A stretch of DNA of 64,000 nucleotides, from assembly GCA_002897115.2 (NCBI GenBank), contig BCIH01000004.1, positions 495,329-559,328 of the forward strand. The letters are read 5' to 3'. The notes below the pieces were generated by a model that was not told the origin of the DNA, did not search any database, and worked only from the letters and a program-made list of their open reading frames with translations. Numbering within the stretch: the first letter of the stretch is position 1; the number at the start of each line of letters is the position of its first letter. Source of the DNA: Prototheca cutis (Eukaryota; Chlorophyta; Trebouxiophyceae; Chlorellales; Chlorellaceae). This document shows, one piece after another, positions 46,807 through 58,985 of the stretch. The position numbers and the translations under genes were made by a program.

Positions 46807-48025
46807 TCAGTCCATCAGGGGCCGAATGATGTGTGCAATTCTGGCATGCCAAGTGTCCCACTGCACCGCCTCCGGACCCTGTGGCATTGGAACGGCCCCC
46901 GCTCCACTGTTCATGAACCCACGCTCCCTGGGCACAGCTCCGAAGCGAGATGATGCCACACGCACGGGCGTTTGGGACCTGGGGTATGGTGGGGCAGCCT
47001 CAAGGTGGCCGACCGGTGACCGTGCAGCTGTCATGGCGGCGTGTGGATTGCATGGACCTACACCCCACTGCAAGCGCAACGCACCGGTACGCCTGTCCAT
47101 GAGTCTGGGGTCCTTGTGCATCCAATCTTCCACTATCCACGCAGTCAACGGCAGCGGAAGGCACCTGGCACTTCAAACAATGTGGGCATTGTGTCATGAG
47201 CAGTGGTGTCGAGTGCATCAGGGGCTGCAGAAAAGCCACCTTCACAGACGCAGCAAGCCTTTCATGTGTGCTGAGAGAAAGAAAGTTCAGGCAGTCTCCT
47301 GAGACTTCACGCACACAGGAACAGACCAGCCCATGGTCGCACCTGCACTGCCACGATATCTCCAACAGTGCGACCCCGGACAGCGCCATCTATCGCCTGT
47401 GAGGGATGCACGTAGATGGTGTTGAGGATCAATCATGGAGCGTGCTTTGTTTGCGATGGTAATCCTTTTACGTGAGAGCAAACAGCAGATCCGCAACACA
47501 GGGCATGCACACCGTCCAGACCACCCCCTCACCTGGAGGATGGGGTTGTGTTCCATTTCCCTACTGTTTCCCACCTCAAAAGTTAAAGTCCTTGCATCCC
47601 CAGCCTACTCAACGGGATATTGGGGCGAGTTTTACTTTGCACCATGTTTGTTTCCTTGCTTGTGCGGCAGAGTAGTCACACTGGATCCCTCAATCTCGGG
47701 AAGCTGGGCCTGGCCACCTTCTACATCCCAGAAAACACGGAGCTCACGCTGTCAACACTGCCGGTCCATCTTAGCGTAATGAGATCCCCATCAGTTGCAC
47801 TGATACTGGGAGGAGGTTCTAAGGAGTCGCTGCTCAAGTCCCCTGCGCGGCGGGTGACGTGTCGATTGTGGTAAGTGTCGGAGCGTTCCTGGAGGGGTGC
47901 GACGCAGACACGCATCGCACCAAACCTTCCATTCGATCACCCACCTCCGAGCACTTGGCGACTGAAAGTATTAACACAGGAAACAAGGCCGCAAGACTTT
48001 GCTCGAGCAGATCCCGAATATCCAT
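46807..48025 (-). CDS. Possible diverged FKBP-type isomerase
   Basis: Four segments (47945-48025, 47748-47888, 47343-47396, 46807-47067) join by GT-AG introns, all phase 0, into 178 codons. The start MDIRDLLEQSLAALFPVLIL looks like a signal or membrane anchor. Then GDLITLRWTGSVDS recalls the GD.V.V.YTG strand of FKBPs; IDGAVRGRTVGDIVAV recalls I.G...(G)..VG....(V); and the end RFGAVPRERG...GAGAVPMP recalls the YG.RG.G..IPP loop. The middle strand (usually F.LG) is missing, so an exon between 47420 and 47740 may be overlooked. Similarity is faint and only pattern-level. It could be an unrelated protein or a decayed gene. Confidence 0.33.
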
Positions 48026-50166
48026 ATTGGGCGGCCAACCAGCCAATGGGACTGGGGAGTTCCCTCGGAAAGGACCAGAAATCAAAGACTGCGGCCATGG
48101 GCGTCCAAAGCGCAGATTCGTGTACAAGAAATATTACTTTTTGAGTAGCGAAACGGGTCCTATTTTCCAGGGATCGGGGAAGCGAGAACTTGGCTCGGCC
48201 CACATGATGATCACATCTTACGCCTTCGCCGAGATCGCCGAGATCGCCGATGACAGCACAGCCGGAAATCCTCGTTCGTCGAGCTGACCGACGGCAGCCT
48301 CGCAATGAATTCCCGTTTCAGCCGTTCCGGCCCTCCCGTGCCGCACCACCCACGTTGTCCCGCCCCACGAAAATGCTTAGTCGACACCCAGACAACCGTG
48401 TATGATCAGTACCCCGCCAGAATGGAGCGTACTTGCGGGCAATCACTCTTCGAAGTTTGCGGCGGGGGGAACCGACGGAGGTCGCGCCCACTAGACGGCA
48501 CGTACAGGCTTTTACAGTGCTCGTTAACTACAGAAATGAATATGACAGACCTTTTTATATGATGTATTACACAAATTGGGGCTGTATATGTGCAATTGTT
48601 CAGGTTTCCCGGCAGGCCGCCTCAGGCCCTTATCCGCGACGGCGGAGGTGCCTAAGAGGAGGTGACGGAGAGCCCTGGTTACACCCAGTCTGGAGCTCCT
48701 GAACAAGCACTTTTTTGGGGGGGGGGATTCCACAAGACAGCCTCCCAATCATGCCTGCATGTACATGTTAAGTGATGCCCAGTCAAGGCAAGGGAAGCAA
48801 TGAGCAGTCAATGGCTTGTTGGCAGCTCAGTCTGGGAGCCAGCTTCAGGGTCCACAGCGGGCAGTGCACGGGCCACCATTTGTTTGGGTCTCCATTGTCG
48901 CACCGCATGACTGCATGGTCCATGTGGATGCACGCTCAGCTAGTCTGACATTGCGCGGAGTAGCGGCGTGGAAGCGGGCGAGCCACCCAGGTCTGGAAAA
49001 CCTGGGGCTGCCAACTCTCAAGGACCACGAAAGTGCTGTCCATGTTCAGGTGGTGCTACCATGTGGTCCCATGACGGGCTAAGACCCATGCGGTAGTTTA
49101 GGTGCAGAACTACCACGCGGGTCCCACGTGGGATGGCCCTGTAGGGGTCTGGACTAGGTCCCTGGACTGGGTCCCTGAAATCCCCGTCGATCAAGCGGGC
49201 GTGGGCATCGTGAGTAGGNCCTGGCGGCCTGAATTCATTGTGAGCGTGCCCACCCCGCCGAGACGTCTGGCTGAAAGCACTCTCTCCCCATTGTTTTTTT
49301 TTGGGCGCGGAAATTTGGACCGCAATACTTTCGTAGTGCCAGACGTCGCCCACATGTGCTCTCCTTTCTGGTTTGGCATCATTTCTTGCCATGGCGCCCT
49401 CGCACTTCCAGACTTGCAGCACCAGAGTTGACTATGCATAGCAGGGGTTCCAAGTCCCAATTGCATGCATCATCACCAAACGAAGCTGCTCACCGGAAGC
49501 ACAAGCTCTAGGCAGCGGGCATGCTTTCTGGTCCCAGCACGCAGCCCACAGTTCCAGTTCATGCTCAGGAACATTCACGATGAATGTTCGAAGCGCCCAG
49601 AACAAAGCCATTCGATGGCCGATCCCATAACCACACTGCTCATGGGCGAGCACACAAAACATGTCAGCTGGTCGTGAGGGTCACCTTCCTGTAACGGGTT
49701 TGGTGCGCTGTAGAAGCATTCAGATTGTCTTGGAACAGGATGGGGACGATCTCACGTTTGGTGCGTAGACAACAGGAATGGTGTGCTGCTGAAGGGGCCC
49801 TGCCGTGGAGAGATGATTTGTTTGGTCGCGGATCACTTGCCTCAACTCTCAACTCTCTGGCAAGCGCGCAAAGACCGCACATAGGCCACGCCCGCGCGAC
49901 TTGATTTCTGCCTGTTGTACATGACATGCTAGGATGCTCTCTGTGCAGTGCAGCAGGGCACACCACAGGAGACTGCAGCTTCTGCGGTTCGTAGCCTGTC
50001 CTTGACCAGGCAGGGAGGCCACTGGCTAGCGCCAGCGCTGGAGGAGATTGGAGCCCTGGTGGCGTAAATTGATCCCTGACCGTAATCCATTGGAATTGAG
50101 AACTTTAATTGGATCGACAGAGAGTCTGCGGGCGACCCCGGCTGGGCCCAGCGCCGGATCGCGAGC
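48026..50166. other. Gene-poor spacer
   Basis: About 2.1 kb with lower GC content and no conserved coding frame on either strand. One ambiguous base (N) at 49219. Several 100-130 codon open frames exist but show no recognisable motifs. No tRNA or snRNA signature was recognised by eye. Confidence 0.5.
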
Positions 50167-51107
50167 AGTACGTGGCACTGGGTCGGCGGGCGATCTGGGC
50201 CCTGTGACTGCTTCTGCGTGCGTTACACTGCCGCAAAGTGTGAGTGGAACCCTCTTCCCGGCACCCTCACTCCAGTGGCGGACGCGGCGTCCTTGACGGG
50301 CACCCAGGAGCCGCCCAGCTATGCCCACCCGACTGCCGCCCTGTTCCTGATGGCCTTCAAGTACACGGCTCTGCTCTACTACGTGCTGTGTGGTCTGTTT
50401 GGCACGGGCTACATCATCAACTTTTGCGTGGTGAACTTCCTCCTGGTCTGCGACTTTTGGACGGTGAGAGGCTTGCTGCAGGGTTTGTGAGGGGCTGAGC
50501 AGCGGGGCGTCAGTGGGGCGGCATTGGGAACAGCCTGGCTCTTGGAATGGACCCGGGATCAAGGCCCGCGGTGGCCCGGAATTGCATGACGCCCATGGGA
50601 TGAAGTCTGGCAACGATACCACAGGTGAAGAATGTGTCGGGGCGGCTGCTGGTGGGTCTGCGGTGGTGGAACGAGGTGTCCGAGTCTGGTGGCAGCGACT
50701 GGAAGTTTGAGTCGCTGGCGGAAGGCCAGCGGGCAGTGAACAAGCACGATGCCCGCGTATTTTGGCTGGTACTCTACACCACGCCACCGCTGTGGGTGCT
50801 GCTGGGCATCGTGGCGATTCTTAAGCTCAACGTCGACTACCTCCTCCTCGTGGTCATTGCCGTCCTCCTGTCCTGTGCCAACTTGGTGGGCTATCTTAAA
50901 TGCTCCAAAGCCGCACAGGCCCAGCTCAAGGGCGTCACCTCAAACCTCGTCACCGCTGGCATCAAGGCAACTCAGTTCTTGTTGTTGATGGAGTGGTTGG
51001 TTTTGCGTCTGACTTTGTGGGTGTGTGGAGAAGCATCTGCCAAACTCCATCGCCCGACCCATGCACAACCAAACCATTTCCTGCAGGCATACTTTGGCCG
51101 ATCGTAA
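50167..51107 (+). CDS. TVP23/ECHIDNA Golgi membrane protein
   Basis: TVP23 (plant ECHIDNA) is a four-helix trans-Golgi protein needed for secretory vesicle formation with YIP4. The main exons are 50276-50463 and 50625-51107. Recognisable blocks: PPSYAHPTAALFLMAFKYTA, GYIINFCVVNFLLVCDFWT, VKNVSGRLLVGLRWWNEV (family signature), SDWKFESLAEGQ, ARVFWLVLYTTPPLWVLLGI, ANLVGYLKCSKAAQ. No ATG precedes the first exon in frame; it starts TG GCG GAC, so the start codon appears split A|TG, with the A being the last base before the donor GTACGT at 50168. The last 45 codons after IKATQ are not conserved, and a further intron ending at the acceptor near 51087 is likely. About 223 residues as drawn. Confidence 0.87.
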
Positions 51108-51562
51108 GCTGGAGCTCGTGCACGCGCTTTCTGAGGATACAGGGGTGTGCGTCATTGACCATGTGGAGAAAGGGGCGAGATATTGGGTGGGAAACCAAGC
51201 CATAACCCCTCGCGCAAGATACCCCAGCTGAGGTGCTTTAGGGCTTGGAGGCAATAGCACCTCTTCCCGGCGGCGGCGTCGTGCATGGGACCGAAACCCG
51301 TGACAACCGCGCATGCCCACATCCCATCCTGTCTGTATATTTCATGCTCCACATTTTAGTGTTCAACGCGAGTTATTGCAAATTCTGCCATTCCTGTGAG
51401 AACAGAGAATCCCCAAGGGACAGGCGTGGCGGGTTCCGAATTCGGAGCTGCCGTCGTGTTGGAGCACGGGAGCGACAGCGAGGGTGGCAGCCGGCCTGTG
51501 CGAACAACATATATTCTCAGCCGTTTTTCTACCGATAGAGACGAACGAGCGTCGTCAGCGAA
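51108..51562. other. Spacer before deoxyhypusine synthase
   Basis: 455 bp with the TVP23 3' end and the next promoter. Nothing else recognised. Confidence 0.45.
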
Positions 51563-53218
<1,656 letters not shown>

Positions 53219-53533
53219 CGCACTGGAAACTTGAAATTGATACTGCCAGGACTTGACCATGTAGGCAAGCAGACATTGTAAAGAATGATCTGGGAATGCA
53301 CGGATGGTAGCAGGGGATTCAGCCGTACCAAAGGAGGCGACATCAGGCCCCCTCATTGAAGAGCGCGAGGCCCTTGAGCGGAAGAAATTTGAATTCCGAC
53401 GAAAGGCCGAGCTCAGGTCGCGTGTAGGGGGTGAATTTTGGAACCCTCCCAAACGCCAGTGCTCATGGAACTGAGACCTTGATCTCGTTCCTAAATCAGT
53501 GTGCACAGTCTTGGGAGGCGGAGGTCGTCGACA
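53219..53533. other. Spacer before MCM5
   Basis: 315 bp with the deoxyhypusine synthase 3' UTR (UGUAA 53277-53281) and MCM5 promoter. Nothing else seen. Confidence 0.5.
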
Positions 53534-56500
53534 ATGGCGGGCTTTGATGGTGCGGCTGGCTTGCAAGATGGGACCCCGACGATCGTCCCAGCTCGTGGCG
53601 ACAGCCCAGGGAACATCTTCAGAATCTAGCTACTGTATATTAATACTGCTGATTATACAGATTTCTGATCTCCAACACGCGCATCGGCTCCCACTCGTGC
53701 AGAGGGTGCCGTGTTCTACAGCGACCAGCAGTTCATCTCTGCTGGGGCTGCAGAGGACAGCCCCCAGCTGACCAGTCAACAGGCCCTCACCAAATTTGGC
53801 GAGTTCATCCGGACTTTCCAAGTCGACAACAAGAGCAGCAGCTTCCCCTATGCGTGAGTGTGGATTTCGTGTGGAAACACGTCATGTTGTCCCTGGGGGT
53901 TTGGGTGCAGCCGTTGGGAGGCAGGCTCGCTCTCCAGTGGATCCATGGGGGCTCTTGGTAACATGCCATGCAACACACTCTCCGTTATCCTCTCCTAAAA
54001 ATCTTGCAGTGATCAACTGGCTAAGACTCCCAATCGGCTGAGAGTGGATCTGGCTCATCTGGCCCATCCAGTCTACGGCGCCCCGGATCTGGCCAATGCC
54101 CTCATTGAAAACCCTGCAGACTACCTCCCTCTGGTAAGGAAACGGCGTTCAGTGTCTGCCGGGGGGGAGTACCATACCGTTTTCTGCGGTTAGACAGGCC
54201 TGCAAAATAGTTGAGTCTGAGGTGGCCATGACATTCCCAACCCCGGCCTCTGAACCCTGTCCTCTCTCACTCCTCCAACGACCTTTGCAGTTTGAGGCAG
54301 CGGCAAAGACAGAGGCGCAACGCATCCGGTCGCTCGCCGCCGATGGCTCGGAGCCCATTGTGGGCGACGTCCAGGTCATGCTCTTCAAATCTAGTCCTGC
54401 CGGCCAAGCCACCCACACTCTGTCCATGAGAGACATCAAGGTTGGCAGCGGTGGCTTTTTCGGTGGGAAGATTGGGCTGGAATGTTGTTGGACAGGACGT
54501 TTGTTTCTGTGAGCTACAGCGTGATGGACCTCATCTGCGTTGGATGGAGATTCCAGTAACCGATGTCCGCCTTCCAATCCATGTCCCCTACACAGCCTGA
54601 GACGTACGTCTCCAAGCTTGTCACGGTGCCAGGCATCATTACGGCCGCGTCCCGGCCTAAGCACAAGGCCACATACATCACAGTGCAGTGCCGGCAGTGC
54701 AAGTGAGTTGGAGGTTCTTCAGATGTCGTTGCTGCTGGATGAGACTGGCGGTGGTGCGTTGTGGGTCGTTGGGAAGGGGGGCGGTGTGGACCGGCGCATG
54801 TGCTGCAGACTCTGCAGTGCATGCGTTACCCGGCCAGACTGTCTCTGGATAACTCTGCCGACCACCCCACCATCTGCAACAACGCTGCCAGGTACACACA
54901 GCGGTTGGCGTGCAGGCCTGGCGTCGGGGGCGTCACCATTCCACGCAAGTGCGGTGCGCCCGTGATGCCCGGCATGGCAGCGGCCGACTGCGGCCTGGAC
55001 CCTTACGTCATCCTGCCCGGCCGGTCCGAGTGCGTGGACCAGCAGAGCCTGAAGCTGCAGGAGCGGCCCGAGGACGTGCCGACGGGTGACCTGCCGCGGT
55101 CCATGATGTGCCTGGTGGACCGGTGCCTGGTGGGGTCGGTGTCGCCGGGGACGCGCGTGTCTGCCCTGGGCATCCTGTCCATTTATCAATCTAAAGAAGC
55201 AGGCAAGGCACGCGAGCGCGCTGGTGCCGTCGCGCTCCGCCAGTCCTACCTCCGCATCGTGGGATTCCAAGAGGACGTCATGAACGGTGACACCTCACGC
55301 AGGCCAACCTTTTCGTAAGTCAAGGGCTTGCTTGGCTTTCGGGGTGTTTCTGTTGGCGATCCATTGGCGGGTGCGTTGTCAGATGTGTGAAAAGGGGGCG
55401 TGCTGGCCCCCTGGGGCCCGCTGCCTGCCGACCTCGTGAAGCATGCCCCGTCTTCCCACGAACAAGGACTCACCTCCACGTCAATGACGTCGTCTCCTAC
55501 TCTACAAACAGCTTGGAAGAGGAGCAGGAATTCAAGGAGTTTGCTTCGCGCCCCGGAGCCATGGAGCGCATCTTTGATCGCATCGCACCGAATGTACGTT
55601 CCGTCTGGTTTTGGAGTGTAGGGCTTGTTTTGCTGTTCAGGAGCTTTATGTGGTTGGGGGCATTGGGGTGACTGCGGAGTGGAAAACAAGTGACAGGACT
55701 GCCTATCCGGTGCTGAGCACCCCCACTCCCACCAACAACCCTGCAACAGATTTTTGGGCATGCGGAGATCAAAAGGGCGATTGCGGCGCTCTTGTTTGGC
55801 GGCGCACGCAAGCGCATGCCGGACGGCACGCACCGTCGTGGGGACATCAACGTCCTGTTGCTGGGCGACCCTTCCACGGCCAAGTCCCAGTTTCTCAAGT
55901 TTGCGTCGCAGACTGCGCCCATCGCCGTCTACACCTCTGGCAAGGGCTCCAGTGCCGCTGGTCTGACTGCCAGTGTCATCAGGTTGTTACCCGTTTGGAG
56001 GGGTCCTTTGGTTTGTTCGATTGTTGTGGGCGCTCTTTGACAAGGCTCACAGCCAATGCTGTCAGTCAGAACCAGCCGATGCTCTTAGCAGCCAAGGCCC
56101 CCCCCAATCCACCCGACAGGGATCCATCGTCTCGGGAGTTTTACTTGGAAGGAGGTGCCATGGTGCTGGCAGATGGTGGCGTGGTGTGCATCGACGAGTT
56201 TGACAAGATGCGGCCCGAGGACCGGGTGGCCATTCACGAGGCGATGGAGCAGCAGACGATTTCGATCGCCAAGGCCGGCATCACAACCATGCTGCGGTCG
56301 AGAACCAGCGTCCTGGCAGCCGCCAACCCGCCCTCTGGGCGCTACGACGATCTGCGCAGCGCGCAGGACAATGTCGACCTGCAGTCGACCATTCTGTCGC
56401 GGTTCGACCTGATCTTTATCGTGCGCGACGAGCGCTCCGTGGCACGTGACCGTGCCATTGCGGCGCACGTGCTGGCCGTGCACGGCGCCGCCGCCCGCGA

Positions 56501-57237
56501 CCGCGGGCCCGGCGACGTCAGTGGAGACGGGGTGACTCGCCCCGACGCTACCGAAGAAAACTTCCTCAAGCGCTACGTCGAGTATGCGCGGTGGGCGTGC
56601 AGTCCGCGCATCACGGATTCGGCCGCAAAACTCCTGGCCAACGAGTACGTTGACTTGCGGCGTGAGGCCATGCGTGCGGCGCGAGCCGAGGGATCCGATG
56701 TCCCCGCAGTTCCCGTCACCGTGCGCCAACTGGAGGCCATCGTCCGCGTCTCCGAAGCACTGGCACGCATGGGATTGCAGGCTGCAGCGGGGGAGGCCCA
56801 CGTCCGTGCCGCGCTCGGCCTGTTCAAGGCCTCCACCATGGACGCCGTGCGGTCGGGCCTCGTCGATGGTCTGGTCTTCACAGATGAGCAGCGGGCCGAG
56901 CTGCATGGCGTGGAGGAACAAATCCGACGCCGTATTGCCATCGGCGCCTTTGTCTCAGAACGCAAGCTCCTCGACGACCTGGGCAGGTATGTTTTTCTGG
57001 GTTGGGGGGGCACATGCTACATGATGATTGCTGGTTCTCTGCCGAGGCACGCATGTGCTCAAACACCCCCCCCCCCAAAAAAAAATAAATAAATAAATAA
57101 ATAAATAAATAAAATAATCAAACTACTGCAGGGTGGGATACAACGAAAACTCTGTGCGCAAGGCGCTGCTGTTCATGCAGAGCAACGGCGATTTCGAGTA
57201 CCGACGCGAGCGGCGTCTGGTGCACAGACTGCGCTGA
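53534..57237 (+). CDS. MCM5: MCM5 replicative helicase subunit
   Basis: Subunit of the MCM2-7 helicase that unwinds replication origins. Ten exons (53534-53549, 53703-53853, 54010-54133, 54291-54440, 54596-54702, 54892-55314, 55512-55593, 55750-55982, 56120-56986, 57132-57237), all phases consistent, give 752 residues. Exon 1 is only 16 bases and splices to the family start [19 protein letters not shown]5 traits: [50 protein letters not shown]. ATPase core: [18 protein letters not shown], Walker [30 protein letters not shown], Walker [11 protein letters not shown], arginine finger SRFDLIF. The winged-helix end is [20 protein letters not shown]. Intron 9 contains a C run and an AAAT repeat. 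Confidence 0.97.
57085..57117 (+). repeat. (AAAT)n tetranucleotide repeat in MCM5 intron 9
   Basis: About seven TAAA units preceded by a C run and an A run, just before the last MCM5 acceptor. Confidence 0.9.
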
Positions 57238-57572
57238 GGGATTGCAGGACGCACGCCGTGCCCTCCTCGCCTGCCTTACTCGCTGTGGCGTGGCACTCAC
57301 CGACCGATGCAGGAACCCACCCTGCTTCTCAGCAGTGCACGATGCTTGATGTGTGCAGCGGGTGAAGCTTCAGTATCTCAGCGTGCATCGCCTGGTGCCC
57401 ACTTGACACGGTACTCATCCCTCGTACCAAACCCCCCACCCCACCAGCATCTCCACCAACACACGGTGTAAACATCAGCTTCGCACTCTGTTGCTCTTGA
57501 CAGTATGTACGACCGACAAACAAATTGCGCCGTAAATGCGACAAGTTCCAGCGCACAGGCTTGTGGTCAAAC
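57238..57572. other. Convergent spacer between MCM5 and DOT5-like gene
   Basis: 335 bp of 3' UTR; UGUAA for MCM5 at 57467-57471. Nothing else seen. Confidence 0.5.
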
Positions 57573-58683
57573 TCAAATCACTAGCTGCTTGTTGGTGACG
57601 GCCGTCTCGGCTGCAGACTGGAAGCTGGGTTCGGGAGAAATTTTGATCTTTGCAGACAGGATCTTGCCGCCCTTGGCTGCCACGATGTGCGACCGGACGA
57701 CCTTCCTGGGTGGCAGCAAGGCACCCACCGCCTTTAGAAACTGCGCGGTGGTGGAGAGGCAGTGACGATGGTGCTGAGTCAACGGGCAGAGTGGGCACAT
57801 TTTCCAGCCTGTTGCCTGCACAGATGAAGTATTCCTCCCAAGCCGCCCAACACATACCTCGCCACTGTCATCAGTCAGGAGATGGTAAGGCAGGCTGAGC
57901 TTGTCCTTCCACCTGGTCTGCGTCCCCGGCTTGTCAAAGCTCAAGCCATACACCTCAAATCCAGCGTCCTTGATCTCCTGGTAACGGTCCCTGAAGCCCT
58001 CGGCCTGCCTCGTGCAGCCGCCAGTATTGGCCTAAAGAGGACACGTGTGTTTGTTTGGGGGTTTCTTGAAGGGGGGAGGGGGCATTTTGCTTGATATCGG
58101 GGGACCACATAGACAAGCCAGGCAGGACGGCCCCACAAGGAAAATGAAGCAGCATCCACAACGCATCTTCCATCACCCTGGGGTACATGAAGATGATGAC
58201 TCCCGAGTCCTTTGCCAGGTCCTGCAAGGTAATGAGTTGCGATCACACCTGAGTTGGCCTCTGGGGCTGATGCTGGAAATTATCGTCTGATCTGGCGACA
58301 CTCGCACCCCGCCCGAATCGGCCACACACCTGAATGTTCACTTGCTCATCATCATTCCTGGTCACCACTACGTTGGGAAGCAGGTCGCCCTCTTTCAGTG
58401 GACCCTTGCTAGCTTTCACAGCTGCCTGATCCTCAGCACCCTTGGTCTCCTTGGCAGGAGACGCTTCTGGCTTGGCGGCGGCCGTTGTCTTGGCCTTCTT
58501 CTTAGGAGAAGCCGCCTTTTTCTCCTTCAGCGGGCTTGACGGTTGCTGCACAGGTGCCGATGGCTCGGCATTTTCCTCCTCGGCGGCCTTGCGCTTGCTC
58601 TTGCCCTTGGATGGAGGCCCCTTGGACTCGGGCTGTCCGGGCTTGTCCTTGCCCGCTGCAGCACTCCTGGTAGCTGGCGCCAT
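57573..58683 (-). CDS. DOT5-like nuclear peroxiredoxin (PrxQ/BCP family)
   Basis: PrxQ/BCP peroxidases reduce peroxides; yeast DOT5 is the nuclear member. Exons 58330-58683, 58177-58221, 57858-58031 and 57573-57740, all phase 0, give 246 residues. The first about 95 residues are Lys/Ala/Pro-rich (KSKRKAAEEE, KEKKAASPKKKAKTTAA), as in DOT5, and suit nuclear import and DNA binding. The thioredoxin fold follows: GPLKEGDLLPNVVVT, DLAKDSGVIIFMYPR, ANTGGCTRQAEGFRDRY, FEVYGLSFDKPGTQTRWKDK, LPYHLLTDDSGE, VVRSHIVAAKGGKILSAKIK. The peroxidatic Cys is kept, but the context TPGCxxQxC is altered to TGGCTRQAE: Pro is replaced by Gly and the resolving Cys by Glu. It should therefore work, if at all, as a 1-Cys enzyme. 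Confidence 0.9.
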
Positions 58684-58985
58684 TCTCCAGATCCAGATGC
58701 CAAACTGCCCATGTGTAACTAAAATATTGACAACGGGGTGCGTATGGGTTGCGTGGGAAGTGTTCGTGCATTCCTAAGGCTAGATCATCGATGGGGTGTC
58801 GAGCTTGCCTCATCACGGCGATTTGGGTTTGGGGTCCGACAGCGCCATGATAGAGTGGTCGTTCTCGAACTCGGCAGCGACTCACGGCATCAAATGGCCT
58901 TGGTAATTCATGATTACATATGTATTGAGCTGATAGTTGAGTATGAACGGCGGAACAGGCGCCCCATGATTGTGGGCTGCAGCTC
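58684..58985. promoter_or_regulatory. Bidirectional promoter region, DOT5/HSP70
   Basis: 302 bp between divergent starts. No heat-shock element triplet (nGAAn) of convincing quality was recognised by eye. Confidence 0.45.
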
